A DNA stretch of 64,000 nucleotides from Monoplex corrugatus (GCA_030674185.1 JAPXFY010000022.1:45869898-45933897), one strand, 5' to 3'; positions 1-11,619 are shown, numbered from the stretch's first letter. A program made the numbers and translations. Notes: generated by a model from the sequence alone, not told the origin.

Positions 1-150
1 GACTAAAAACTTCCCTGCTGCCTCGTCCAGTGGATAAAAAGGAACCATTTGGTGTTTGTGGTCTGTTTGTGACCCGTGCGTTCGCGCTTGACAAAGGCCG
101 GTTGGCCGAAAATTTGTGCTTGTCTTGTCTTGTCTTGTTTTGTTTAATGG
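1..150 (+). repeat. Dispersed repeat, partial copy at window edge
   Basis: It shares CTTCCCTGCTGC, CGTCCAGTGG, CGCTTGACAAAGGCC and GTTGGCCGAAAATTTG with the foldback at 57.3-57.7 kb, in the orientation of that element's right arm. It ends in TCTTG repeats. Class unknown. Confidence 0.7.
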
Positions 151-279
151 TTTTCTTGTTCTTCTGGTTCCTTCGTGTTTTGTTATTGTTTGTTGTTACT
201 TGTTTAAAATTTGAAAGTATTGTGCTGTTGCAAAATGCAACGAACATTCTTTTTTGTCGTGGACCATTTGTGCTATTTG

Positions 280-600
280 TCTGTGTGTGTGTGTGTGTGT
301 GTGCGTGTGTGTATGTGTGTATTGTGTGTCTGTCTGTCTGTGTTGTGTGTCTATCTTTGTGTGTGTGTGTTTGTCTGTGTGTGTGTGTTGTGTGTCTTTG
401 TGTGTGTTTGTCTGTCTGTCATTCAATCTGTTTCTGTGTATATGTTGTGTGTCTGTGTTTGTTGGTGTCTTTGTCTGTGTGTCTGGGCGTGCGCACATTT
501 GCAAATTGCTATGTTGTATATGAAGATTTGAATTCATGTGGGGTTTTTTTTTTTTTTTTTTTGTTTTTTAGCTCTTTTCATTTTTTCTTCTTTTTTTCCT
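280..600. repeat. (TG)n / TGTC microsatellite and poly-T
   Basis: GT-rich simple repeat with TGTC and TGTAT variants at 280-490, and a T-rich run at 544-600. Open frames here are Cys/Val-rich repeat translations and not genes. 600-880 is otherwise unremarkable AT-rich sequence leading to the exon acceptor. Confidence 0.9.
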
Positions 601-883
601 AACTGCTATTTCGTTTCATGTTTTGTCAGTCAGTGTTCTCTTTAACTGGCTTGAAAATTGTAATAATATTCTGTTTCTGTAAAAATGCACTAAGCATGCT
701 TTTGACATGGACTGTTTACTTTACAGAAGTGGTATTGTTGTGTATTTATTTGTCACTATTGTTGTTATTGTTGTTGCTGCTGATGTTTTCATTGTTATTA
801 TTATTATTATTGTCATCATCATTATATTATTATGTACATGAAATTGTTGTTATACTTACATGTGGATTGTATGTATGTTGCAG

Positions 884-2668
884 AGTCAGATGAGTTGCCC
901 ACCATAGTACCTCCCAAACGCCGGCGCCAGCAGAGCCACAGTCAGCGAGGCAGCAAATCAGCAGCAGGAGCCGTGGAGAAGGCGGCATCGGCTGCCGCGG
1001 CCTTGGAAGTCAAGCGAGCCATGCAGGAATCCTTGGTGGACGGTGCGGAGCGCATCATGCGAGAGTTCCCCAGACACAACTGGCTGGAGAACAAGATCCT
1101 GCAGAAGAATACCTACAATCCTGCCCACCCGTCCACCCCCGTCACCACGGATGGTGCTGACCCCAAGGGGCCCGTTCCCTTAAGGGCAGGCAAGAGGCTG
1201 CAGTCGGCTAACGCCTCCCCTCCGGAGAGTAACCGGAAAAGCGATTACCACGGTTTGCCCGTGCCGAGGTTAAACAGCATGTCAGCACGTGCCACCAGCC
1301 CCAGTGGGAACAAGGGTCAAGGTCAGACGGCGGTGGCTGGGGATAACAGGACTTGCGTGTCGGCGGCCATCCCCGCTGCTGGGCGTAGCGCTCATTCGGC
1401 CACCGACAGCGTCACCGTCACTTCACAGTCGGTGGGTGAGGTGGCCAGCTGTGCGGTCACACAGTCATCTCCCCCAATGGCTGTGGCCAGGACCGGCTCG
1501 GCACGTTCTCCAGGCGTCTTTCCACCCAAAACGGGCGGACTGATGTTCGAGCATCGTGTGAGCTCAGACGGGGTGAAGGGCGCGGACCGAACGTGTGGTG
1601 GCGTCGTGTCTGCTGAAGGCCACAGCCCGGAGATGTTGGTGAGGAGGCCGACCAGCACCTGTGCCACAATCAGCAGACCCTGTGCACAAGCTGTGGTGGC
1701 TCCCGCCATGGCGTCCCAGGTCAGCATGACGGGGCCAGTCCTGGTTCCCGTCTCCTTTGCTGTGCGGTCCCCGCAGATCCCCGTCATCCCGCTCGTGCCT
1801 CACATGACCCAGCTGACCAAAGTGCCTATCGTCAGCCCCGTGTCTTACTTTACCAGCACCAGCAACGCCAAACGCTTTGTGCCCATCCAGCCCAGGATCA
1901 CTCCTCAAACCTCATCTCTCCCCCAGCCATGGCCTTCTGTGAAAACGCCAGCGTACCCTCGGGGCTCCTGGTCAGCGAGCCTGACGTTACTTCCCCGCCA
2001 GACCCTGGAAGCCGGAACTCCCCAGCCGACCTGTCGCCTGGGAGACTGCATATCGACATCAGGGAGATCTCCCCGCTTCCTGAAGAGAACGTCACTCCGA
2101 CCTCCGCCTCCTCACAACCCAGTGAGAGTGAGGGCCAGAATCCCAGTAAGGCAGGACTTCCCCACACCATCAGTGGTCCAGGCTTGGGCGTATTTTCAAC
2201 AGTGAGGTCCTCACTGAAAAATGGGGATGGAAACGTGTCTGCCGTGCCAATGGAAACCCAGAATGTTGGCAGAGTACCGCATGTTCACACGGACTCAGGT
2301 TCCAGAAATGCTAGCAGTTTGAGTGTCAACATGGACTCGAGTTCAGGACGTGCTCACTCAGGTGAAGCGACGAAGCACGGCGTTCCAGTGGACTGGAATA
2401 AGGATGACGCCAGAAACACGCATGTCCGTACAGGTACAAATTCAGGACGTACCGGCAACTCTTTGCCCACCCCCATGCTGCGCTCTAAGAGCAGTAGTTC
2501 TCTGCTGGGAGCTGGGCGTGAGGACGAGGCAGGACAGGGCAGAGAGGGAGTGAGGAAGGCCGGGGACTCGGCCTCAGCTAGCGGCCGGAGGAAGAGCTGG
2601 GAGCTGATTCACAAGGATGTGTTTGAGGATGACGAGGTGGAGGTCACGCTTATAGAGATAGGGTCAAG
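884..2668 (+). CDS. Exon 1 of window, MYND-finger protein gene (internal exon, one frameshift)
   Basis: The acceptor is TTGCAG at 878-883; an alternative AG lies 2 bp later. The donor is AAG|GTGAGG at 2668/2669 and two bases of a codon remain. The segment starts with DELPTIVPPKRRR, a nuclear-localisation-like cluster, then an Ala/Lys/Glu-rich helical stretch and a conserved-looking segment containing REFPRHNWLENKIL. The rest is Ser/Thr/Pro-rich and presumably disordered. The end is acidic (KSWELIHKDVFEDDEVEVTL), a hydrophobic-acidic pattern of the SUMO-interacting type. The frame changes between about 1900 and 1950. Upstream the reading frame of 884-1920 is good; downstream only the frame beginning MAFCENAS is protein-like. 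A run of five C at 1920-1924 sits at the switch, and one extra C would restore a single frame. I found no intron there of suitable length. The function of this segment is unknown. Confidence 0.85.
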
Positions 2669-2739
2669 GTGAGGGACGTATCCTGGTTCGTTGTTGCGTG
2701 TGGAGAATTGCTGTTACCTGTCCTGTATTGTTGTTCTTG

Positions 2740-2965
2740 TTCTCTTCTTCTTCTCTTCTTCTTCTTCTTCTTCTTCTTCTTCTTCTTTTTTCTTCTTCCT
2801 CTTCTTTTTCTTCTTCTTCTTCTTCTTTTTGTTCTTCTTCTTCTTCTTCTTCCTAGTATTATTATTATTATGATAATTATTATTATTGTTATTATTATTA
2901 TTATTGGTTGTTATTGTCATTATCATTTTTTTCTGTTATTATTGTTGGTATTATCATTATTATCC
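2740..2965. repeat. (CTT)n then (ATT)n microsatellites
   Basis: A pyrimidine-only CTT tract at about 2742-2852 is followed by ATT repeats with GTT/ATC variants. It lies just inside the first intron. 2970-3280 shows no recognisable feature. Confidence 0.9.
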
Positions 2966-3289
2966 AAACTCATTTTTTGGACTCATTGTCCATTACACAT
3001 AATCAGACAGTTTAGTGAAGCACGGAAAATACAAGTATGTACACATGTACGCTGCGCGTGTGTGTACGTGTGTGTGAGTGCGTATGTGCATGTGTGCCTG
3101 TGTATTAAAAGTACAGGCATTGTGAGCATGATAAAATAAACGGTTGGAGTTGTAGACAGCTTGTCACATGCATTGAATGGTGTTTGTGTTGGCAGCCCAT
3201 GAAAATGTCATTATCAAGATATGCATGTGTCTAAGTGTGGCAATGTTTTGGGGAAGTGACACTTGATATTGTGCAGGCTGGTCGGCTCA

Positions 3290-3700
3290 CTTGTGTGTGT
3301 GTGTCTGTGTCTGTGTGTGTTTGTGTGTGTCTGTGTGTTTGACGGGCATGCATGCTAGGTGTAGATATGTCTCTGTGTGTCTGCGTGTGTGTGTGTGTGT
3401 TTGTGCGTGTGTTTGTTTGTGTGTTTGACGGGCGAGCACATGCTGGTTAGCTTATGTGTGTGTATGTGTCTGTGTGTTTGACGGGCATGCATGCTAGGTG
3501 TATATATGTCTCTGTGTGTGTCTGCGTGTGTGTGTGTGTGTCTGTGTTTGACGGGCGCGCATACTGGTTGGCTCACGTGTATGTGCGTGTGTATGTATTT
3601 GTGTGTGTCTGTGTATCTGAGTGTGTCCATGTCTTCCTTCTCTCTGTGTCGTTTTGAGTGTAAGTGTGTGTGTGTGTGGGGGGGGGGGGTGAGTGGGGTT
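3290..3700. repeat. GT-rich compound minisatellite with GACGGGC motifs
   Basis: Long GT repeats are interrupted four times by GACGGGC plus CATGC or GAGCACATGCTGG-like spacers, giving a degenerate unit of about 60-110 bp. It ends in a G run at 3679-3688. Confidence 0.75.
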
Positions 3701-3915
3701 ATTAAATGCCTTTAGACTAGCTATTGGCCAGGTTTTTTTTTCTCTGAAGAAACCATCTTTTAAACGTGGTTTGGCGTTGATTGTGACAGGTGGAAAAAAA
3801 AAAGACCAAGTATTTTATTGCAAGAAAGAAGCATTCTGTGCCTGAAAGTGTTAAGAAAAGCGATACGTGATATCTTAGTAAACTTGTGTATTAGTTGGTT
3901 TGTCACGCAAGCATG

Positions 3916-3929
3916 CTAGCGTGTGTATG

Positions 3930-3960
<31 letters not shown>

Positions 3961-4405
3961 TTGTTTGTGTGTGTGTGTGTGTGTGTTCTCATATACTTTT
4001 TCGTGTATGTGTGTAGACATGCGCGTATGTGTGTAATGTATGTGTGTATATTTGTATGTATATATGCATGTATGTATGTGTGTAGGTAGGTAGGTAGGTA
4101 TGTGTGTATGTATGATTGTATGTATGTGTGTATGTATGTGTGTGTGTATGTATGTGTGTATGTATGTATGTATGTATGTATGTGTGTATGTATTATGTAT
4201 GTGTGTATTATATACGAGCCCATATGTGTAAATACCTGTTTGCATGCACAAGCACGTTCAGAGAATGTATGTGTGTCATTGTTTTTGCGCGTGCGTGTGT
4301 GTGTATGAGTGTGTGTTGTGTGTGTGTGTGTGTGTGTGTCCGCACGCGTGCGCATCTGTACGTGAGTGTCGCACGTGTGTGTGTGTGTTCGTGCATGTGG
4401 ATGTG
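3916..4405. repeat. (TG)n and (TATG)n compound microsatellite
   Basis: TG repeats at 3918-3987, TATG/TAGG tetranucleotides at about 4045-4205, and TG repeats again at 4300-4400. Confidence 0.9.
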
Positions 4406-4410
4406 GTTGT

Positions 4411-4424
4411 ACTTGTTGGTTGGT

Positions 4425-4467
<43 letters not shown>

Positions 4468-4790
4468 GTTGATTTGATTGATTTGGTTGGTCGGTTGGCT
4501 GGTTGGTTGATTTGATTGATTTGTTTGTTTGGTTGGTTGGTTGGTTTGTTTGGTTGGTTTGCTTGGTTGGTTGGTTGGTTGATTTGATTGATTTGGTTGG
4601 TTGGTTGATTTGATTGATTTGGTTGGATGGTTGGTTAGTTGGTTGGTCGGTTGGTTGGTTGATGGGAAGGTTGGTTGGTTGGCTGAGTGGTTGATTTGGT
4701 TGTTTGGTTGGATGGTTGGTCAGTTGGTTGTTGATTGATTTGGTTGGTTGGTTGGTTGGTGGATGGATGGGTAGGGTTTGGGATATTTGG
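4411..4790. repeat. (TTGG)n/(TTGC)n/TTGATTTGA array
   Basis: Tetranucleotide-based array with TTGC at 4426-4465, then TTGGTTGG alternating with TTGATTTGATTGATTTGG. The same motif resumes at 5352-5434 after an AC tract and a unique spacer. Confidence 0.9.
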
Positions 4791-4946
4791 CTTGGCTGGT
4801 GGATTATAGACTGGAACACAAACAATTGCCTGTTTAAGTTTGGAGTGGTGATATTTTGGGGGACTGGATTAATGTGACTCATTTTGGAGTCATGACATGT
4901 CTTTTCTTTGCATGAAAATTGGGTTAGAGCAGTGGCAGGCAAGCAG

Positions 4947-4948
<2 letters not shown>

Positions 4949-5011
<63 letters not shown>

Positions 5012-5225
5012 ACACAACACACACACAACACACACACACACAACACAAACACACACACACATCACACACAAAACAACACACAGATCACACACACAATACA
5101 AACACACACACATAACACAAACACACACACACAACACAACACACACACACACACATACATACACAACACACACACACACAATACACACACCACACAACAA
5201 CACACACACACATCATACAACACAC

Positions 5226-5258
<33 letters not shown>

Positions 5259-5350
5259 CACACACACACACACACAACAACACACACACACAACCAACTC
5301 ACAAACACACACACACACACCAAACACACACACACACACAATACACACAC
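4949..5350. repeat. (AC)n microsatellite, 400 bp, with AACA interruptions
   Basis: Nearly pure AC at 4949-5011, then AC broken by AAC, CAT and AAA units. It is flanked on both sides by TTGG arrays. Confidence 0.95.
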
Positions 5351-5351
5351 A

Positions 5352-5434
5352 TTGATTTGGTTGGTTGGTTGGCTGGTTGGTTGGTTGATTTGATTGATTT
5401 GGTTGGTTGGTTGATTTGATTGATTTGGTTGGAT
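5352..5434. repeat. (TTGG)n/TTGATTTGA array, second block
   Basis: Same motif as 4411-4790. It ends where the LINE fragment at 5432 begins. Confidence 0.85.
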
Positions 5435-5935
5435 GAATTTTGAAATTAGCAAAACACCTAAGCGGTTCCCTGCCAGTAGAAGTATACAATCCTTTATGTA
5501 TAGGTGGAAACTTGATGCTTTCAAAACAAAATACACCAGGAATGTAGTGTGCCTGTGTGGAAAGAAGATTACACATAGTCATATTCTTTCATGCGTTCGA
5601 GTAAAACGACATATACCTACGTTATCAACGAAGACAGTTTCTGACATATTTGCCTCACCATCCTTAACATATGAATTTTTTTGTTAGCCTGTCAAAAAGT
5701 CCTATAGCGAATTATCTTTAACGCGCCATTACTTCTCATGTTCAGTGTTATGGTTAGCTAATTTTACTGTTTCAATCGTTAATTATGATAACGTCATTCG
5801 TGAATTTTTCTTTCTTGTCTTGTTTTTCTTGTTCATTTCTTTTTCCTGAAGATTAACCATTTCCAAGTGGGTTTGTTTGTTTTTTTGGGTCTAAAATCAC
5901 TTTAGTGAATAGACATTAAATCAAAGACCACCACC
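5432..5935 (+). mobile_element. LINE C-terminal fragment with zinc-knuckle-like motif and (CA)n tail
   Basis: It encodes about 84 residues starting near MNFEISKTPKRF and containing C-x-C-x7-H-x3-C (CLCGKKITHSHILSC), a motif like those downstream of reverse transcriptase in many non-LTR retrotransposons. About 250 bp of 3' UTR follows, with a small palindrome TCACTTTAGTGA near 5898 and the end ATTAAATCAAAGACCA. An AC microsatellite comes next. A second copy lies inverted at 21166-21695. Both protein segments begin at nearly the same residue, so both are similarly truncated. The frame ends in TAG at 5685-5687. Not functional alone. The LINE clade is uncertain. Confidence 0.6.
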
Positions 5936-5986
5936 ACACCACACACACACACACACACACACACCACACACACACACACACACACC
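5936..5986. repeat. (AC)n tract forming the tail of the LINE fragment
   Basis: ACC/AC repeats directly after the LINE 3' end. 5987-6370 holds no feature I can support. Confidence 0.8.
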
Positions 5987-6377
5987 GCGACAAGGACGTG
6001 TCGGCCGCGTGACAGTTGACAAGTCTGACAAGTAGATGAAGTTTTCTTACTGTGGTAATAATAATTGTTTAGGTGATGGTGACAGCGCTTACGTTTTATT
6101 TTTCAGCCTCGAGCTGCCCCATTTGACGATGTTTTTTTAGTTGCCTCGGCGTGAATATTCTCAGTTTTCAGATCAGTGTTAATGACCCAAGCCACACCAC
6201 CATACATTCATTACTGGCTGTGTGGTGAGTGTGTGCACTGTGCTGTGTGCACTACTTAAGCTTTACGCTGATGGGCTGAAGCTTGGCTTTACATGTAGTG
6301 CTCTCAGTTTTCACTGATCTGTCAACTGTGCTGACATGTGAGCTAGGTATATCTACATGTACTGCTCTTGACGTGTG

Positions 6378-6415
6378 GTTCTCTCTCTGTCTCTGTCTCT
6401 GTTTCTGTCTGTCTT

Positions 6416-6466
<51 letters not shown>

Positions 6467-6563
6467 CTCTCTGTGTTTCTGTACCTCTCTCTCTCTCTTT
6501 CTCTCTCTCCCTCTCTCTCTTTCTCTGTCTCTGTGTGTGTGTGTGTGTGTGTGTGTTTCTGTA

Positions 6564-6609
<46 letters not shown>

Positions 6610-6615
6610 TTTCTG

Positions 6616-6654
<39 letters not shown>

Positions 6655-6929
6655 GTTTCTCTCTCTCTCTCTCTGTCTCTCTCTCTGTTTCTGTATTTGT
6701 GTGTGTGTGTGTGTGTTTCTGTATCTCTCTCTCGCTCTCTCGCTCTCTCTCTCTGTCTGTCTCTCTCTCTCTGTTTCTGTGTGTGTGTGTGTGTGTGTGT
6801 CTCTCTCTCTCTCTGTTTCTCTCTCTCTCTGACTCTCTCTCTCTCTCTCTCTCTCTTTGTGTTTCTGTAGCTCTCTGTCTCTGTCTCTCTCTCTCTGTCT
6901 CTCTCAGTCTCTGCTCTCTCCCACCCCTC

Positions 6930-6973
<44 letters not shown>

Positions 6974-7030
6974 GTCTGTCTGTCTGTCGGTCTGTCTGTC
7001 TCTCTCTCTCTTTGTCTCTGCTCTCTCCCA

Positions 7031-7106
<76 letters not shown>

Positions 7107-7120
7107 GTCTCTCGTTGGTG
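6378..7120. repeat. (CT)n microsatellite, 740 bp, with GT blocks
   Basis: CT repeats with TTTCTGTAT interruptions and GT blocks at about 6533-6556, 6697-6716 and 6778-6800. Pyrimidine-rich on the gene's sense strand. The long Ser/Leu frames are spurious. Confidence 0.95.
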
Positions 7121-7134
7121 GATTGAGTATGACA

Positions 7135-8200
7135 GTGAAAGGATTAAACACGTCTATTCGTGATACTTTGTGTAAGTTTCTTTTTCTTTTTTCTTTTTTT
7201 TTTTTTTCTTTTCTTATTGGTATAGCAGTTTTGGTGTGTTTGTAGATTTACTTTAAACACGTTTATTCATAATACTTTATACAAGTTTGTTTTTCGCTTA
7301 TCAGTATGGCTGTTTGAGTATGGTTTGATAGCAAGCTAAACATGATTTTATTCATGATTCCCCTGTCACCATGGATTTGCCATATGAAATTTGGGCTGTT
7401 CTCCCCGAGCAGAGTGTGTCGCCGCAATGGTGTCCCACCCATTTGCTTTCTTCTTCTTCTACATGTATGTATTTTTGTTGTTATTATCATTATGATGATG
7501 ATAAACATGAACGCCTGATCCAAATGGTCGTGGGCTTGTACAAAATCAATTAAAACGGTACAAAAAATAAAAAGTACAAATCACAGTTCGGAAAGACAGC
7601 AAAACTTGGCACCCCGTACGGGACACGTCAGACCTTGCTGCATAGCAACATGAGTTTTGAAGACTTCCTAGCACTGTGAAAGTCTAACAGAGAATGAAAG
7701 TGGATATATTACATCAGGTCATGTTTGTTGGTATGATAATTGTAGGTATACCTTGGTGGCAAGATAAATTCACGTTTATTCGTATGTCGTGATTTTTTTC
7801 ATTAGTATGGTGATTGTAGATGTAGCTTGCTGGCAATTGATAATATGATGTGATTTTTTTCCTTTTTTTTTTTTTTTGTAATTGGTATGGAAATTGTAGG
7901 TATAAGTTGGTGGCAGGCTAAATACACATTATTCAGGGTATCGCGTGACGAGGTTTGTTTGTTTGTTTGTTTGTTTGTTTTGTTTGTTTGTTGTAATTGT
8001 AGATACAGGTCGGTGGCAAGCTAAATTTACATTTATTCATTATATTATGTGAAGGTTTATGGTAATTGGTGGTGTAGATTGGTGGTAAATTAAGCTCACG
8101 TTTATTCATGATGTTAGGGAAAGTTATCTTTATTGGCGTGGTCATGGCAGAGACAGATTTATGGCAAGATAACAACACGTTTATTTTAATGTGTTAATTA
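7135..8200. repeat. Degenerate ~70-100 bp tandem repeats around CACGTTTATTCAT
   Basis: The phrase ACGTTTATTCAT or a variant recurs near 7147, 7258, 7345, 7770, 7925, 8030, 8098 and 8178, usually preceded by GTGGCAAG(C/A)TAAA and followed by a G/T-rich spacer. It looks like an old, eroded minisatellite. A TTTG tetranucleotide run lies at 7951-7990. Confidence 0.55.
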
Positions 8201-8464
8201 TCCGAGTATAGTCTTTGCGGATCCATGACAGTAATCGGTAATCATGGACGTACGTGATGGTCCAAGCCTCAACTTGTACAACGTTGTGAAAACATTGACT
8301 GTAGGTTTGATTGGCTGGAAGTGTTGGGGGTTTTTTCTTTGCTTGTTTGTTTGTTTTTTCTGGTTTGCGATCACAAAGGATATGATAATGACCGATTGCA
8401 CAGCTGTCAGAGCTTTATTGCCAGCACACATACGTATAATATCCTGGATATTAATACAACTGCC

Positions 8465-8912
8465 GGTGTGTGTGTGTGTGTGTGTGGAGGGGGTGGTGGT
8501 GGTGAGGAGTGATCAAAGGACAGGAGTTTTCCACATACACACACACACACCACACACACACACACACACACCACACACAACACACACACACACACATACA
8601 CACCACTACTCATCACGCACACACGCACATACACTCACACACTCACACACCACACACACTCACGCACACACCACACACACCACTCACTCACAGCACACAC
8701 GCACATACACACACACTCATCACCACACAAAACACACTCACACACACACACACAACACACATCACACACCACAACACACACACACACACACACCACTCAA
8801 CGCAACACACACACACACACGTACACACACACATACACACACACATACATACACACACACACACACATCACCACCACCACCACCACCACCACCTCCACCA
8901 CCACCTCTATTA
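8465..8912. repeat. (GT)n, (AC)n and (CAC)n microsatellites
   Basis: GT at 8466-8486, AC with AAC/CTC interruptions at 8536-8866, CAC trinucleotides at 8869-8905. Confidence 0.95.
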
Positions 8913-8954
8913 CCACCTTCATCATCATGATGTCAGCTTAACATGAATATTGTA

Positions 8955-9092
8955 ATCTCTCTCTCTCTCTCTGTCTCTGTCTGTCTCTCTTTTTTTACAG
9001 ATTTATTATCATTTAACAGAAATATTGTGCGTGAGCACACAGACAGACAGACACACACACATACCCCACACACCACACCACACACACACACA

Positions 9093-9130
<38 letters not shown>

Positions 9131-9139
9131 ACACACACA

Positions 9140-9215
<76 letters not shown>

Positions 9216-9345
9216 AGGAAACCAAAAAAAAGAAGAAAAGGGGACAAAACGGTCATATCAGTAAAGGCCTACTGGATTTACAGTGGACTGGGAATGATGG
9301 CCCACAAACAAACAAACAAACAAGCAAACAAACAAACAAACAGAC
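8955..9345. repeat. Short (CT)n, long (AC)n and (CAAA)n
   Basis: CT at 8957-8990, AC at 9050-9210 (very pure from 9140), and CAAA/CAAG tetranucleotides at 9304-9342. 9346-9790 has a T/G homopolymer run near 9460-9482 and otherwise nothing recognisable. Confidence 0.95.
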
Positions 9346-9794
9346 AGCCAGTGAGACTTATTCATACAGCTGTGTCACATCTGTTACAGCTCTCTGAATA
9401 CTCTCAATGGCTCATGGATCTTAAGCATAGAATTGGTTGTTTTGTGTTTTTTGTGTTGTTTTTTTTTTTTTTGGGGGGGGGGATTGTTTGTTTTGTTTTT
9501 TGTTTTTGTTATTTCTGTAATTATCGAGGCATGAAAGGTTGATGCCACAGCTGTTTCATATTGTCTGGCTGCCTGTCTATCTGTCTGCCTGTCTGTATGT
9601 CAGGGTCGTTCTTGAAAACCTTTCTATGGCTGAAGCGACAGCTGTTACACCTCTTGGAAAAAAAACATTAATGCGAAATCCATGTATCGGTAGCTGATCT
9701 GTGTAAGAATGCAGGCTTTGAACAAGCGAGTGGCTGCCGTTGGTGATGAAGATAAAGCGTTCACTACATGAGGTCTGATTAAGTTAAGGTAGCA

Positions 9795-10112
9795 ACCAGT
9801 CGCCTTGGTGGAGTAGTTAGCGTAACTGAAACTGAAACTTAGCGTAACGGACTACCGACTTGAGAGGTTGTGGGTTCGAATCCAGTCAAAACCGTTTGGG
9901 ATTTTTAGTCCCCCAAATAATTCTTACCCAGAGTTGTGTGTGCTGTGGGATCATTGGGAAGACTGGGAATACAACACAGTCGAGTCTCATTCACTTCATG
10001 AATGTGTTACTGAGGGTGTTACTCCAATTTTCTGATCAGCACCGCTGGTGTCTATCTCTGATGGTGAGTGTGCATGTAGAGCACATCCCTGTCACGCAGT
10101 CTCAATACTAGG
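9795..10112 (+). mobile_element. tRNA-derived SINE (family S1)
   Basis: A tRNA-like head is visible: a box A-like stretch near TGGTGGAGTAGTTAGCG at 9809-9825, a short internal duplication around CTGAAACTGAAACTTAGCG, and a box B-like GGTTCGAATCC at 9872-9882. The body contains TGTGTGCTGTGGGATCATTGGGAAGACTGGGAA and the end module TGTCTATCTCTGATGG, which recurs in copies at 21.7, 22.1, 51.3 and 59.9 kb. The written stretches are fragments of a non-autonomous RNA polymerase III-type retroposon. Confidence 0.7.
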
Positions 10113-10255
10113 TGGGACACCGTAGCTTCGTAATTGTCATCCTCGCCGTCATTGTCATCATGGAGTTGTAAAAATTGTTCCAGCTTGTGTCCATAATGAA
10201 ATTGGCATAGAAAATAGGACACAAAAAGTAAACTAACAAGGAATTAAGGTACAGG

Positions 10256-10690
10256 AAACTGGTGGACAAGGTGAGGAAATCAAAGGGTTAAGTTTTTGCT
10301 TTGCTAGCATGGTTGACAATGCAGGATGCTGGTGGACAGGGTGCGGGAGTCATAGGGTTAAGTTTTTTCTTTGCTAGCATGGTTGACAGTGCAGGATGCT
10401 GATGGACAGGGTCCGGGAGTCAAAGGGTTAAGTTTTTGTTTTGCCAGCATGGTTGGCAGTGCAGGATGCTGATGGACAGGGTGCGGGAGTCAAAGGGTTA
10501 AGTTTTTTCTTTGCTAGTATGGTTGACAATGCAGGATGCTGATGGACAGGGTGCGGGAGTCAAAGGGTTAAGTTTTTGTTTTGCCAGCATGGTTGGCAGT
10601 GCAGGATGCTGATGGACAGGGTGCGGGAGTCAAAGAGTTAAGTTTTTGTTTTGCCAGCATGGTTGACAGTGCAGGATACTGGTGGAATGT
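10256..10690 (-). mobile_element. TTAA-bordered palindromic element, 70-bp tandem array
   Basis: Six units are spaced about 70 bp apart (10288, 10358, 10428 and so on). Each has GGGAGTCAAAGGGTTAAG followed by a T-rich stretch, GCTAGCATGGTTGACA, GCAGGATGCTGG and TGGACAGGGTGCGGGA. The right-hand border motif repeats with a TTAA in every unit. The left TTAACCC border is absent in this copy. Confidence 0.75.
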
Positions 10691-10902
10691 TGATTGTACA
10701 GAAAAGGTAGATAAGCCTCTTGTACTATTATCAAGTAAATAATGACGTGAGGCAATTAGGATCCAGGCTGTCTGAAGATATCGTTAATGATTGTTTGGTG
10801 ACTCCAGTTCTGCATAATAATCGATACCAGACGCAGCGTGTGTGAATTGTCTGAAATATTTCCTTCTTTTTACGTACAAAGACGATATACTAATTATAAT
10901 AA

Positions 10903-10904
<2 letters not shown>

Positions 10905-10965
<61 letters not shown>

Positions 10966-10966
10966 T

Positions 10967-11000
<34 letters not shown>

Positions 11001-11025
11001 CTCTCTCTTTCTCTCTCTCTGTGTG

Positions 11026-11060
<35 letters not shown>

Positions 11061-11109
11061 GTCTCTCTTTCTCTCTGTCTCTTTGTATGTCTATCTGTCT
11101 CTCTCTTTC

Positions 11110-11143
<34 letters not shown>

Positions 11144-11312
11144 GTCTGTCCTTCTCACTCTCTCTCTCTGTCTCATTCACTGTCTCTGTCTCTCTCTTCT
11201 GTCTGTCTGTCTCTCTCTCTCCCTCTCTCTCTCTTTCTCATTGTCTCTCTAGCTCTCTCTCTCTCTCTCTCTCTCCTCCCCTCTCTATCTATCTATCCAT
11301 CTCTCTCTCTCT
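10905..11312. repeat. (CT)n microsatellite with CTAT variants
   Basis: CT repeats at 10906-10955, TCTA at 10981-11000, then CT with TGT interruptions. It lies about 300 bp before the exon at 11620 and is pyrimidine-rich on the sense strand. 11313-11619 has a G run at 11484-11497 and the exon acceptor. Confidence 0.95.
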
Positions 11313-11619
11313 CTCTGTTCAGAATTACTGTTCAAAACAAGCTTAAGATGTTGATAAGAATGACTGTATGCAAATAGGTTGTAAAGTAAACTAAGTGGGT
11401 TTTGTTTGTTTCTTTCTTTCTTTCTTCTTTGATTTTTTCAGTTTTTGTTCGTTATTTTGTTTTTATTTGTGATGGTGTGTGTGGGGGGGGGGGGGGCTTG
11501 CTTTTTTCGTTTCGTGTTTGTTTTAGTAATGATTCAGTTTGCCTTGGTTTTCCTGGCAAGCTGACGTTAGTTACAGTTTCTGTAGATGGTATAAAATGTT
11601 GGTTTTGATGTCCTGTCAG

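Noticed and set aside
1879..1926. 48-bp GT-AG microintron explaining the exon 1 frameshift
   Set aside because: Its length is a multiple of three, so removing it would not change frame.
1392..2170. Minus-strand frames opposite exon 1
   Set aside because: Shadows of a GC-rich coding exon. The same applies to minus-strand frames opposite 11.8-12.2, 26-28 and 31.8-32.2 kb.
3903..5393. Cys/Val and Thr/His frames around GT and AC tracts
   Set aside because: Dinucleotide repeat translations, also at 8.5, 9.0, 16.2, 40.8, 41.6, 49.4 and 59.0 kb.
6252..7163. Open frames of 195-299 codons (Ser/Leu or Arg/Glu)
   Set aside because: Translations of CT/GA microsatellites. The same applies at 10.8, 20.0, 25.6, 40.2 and 50.3 kb.
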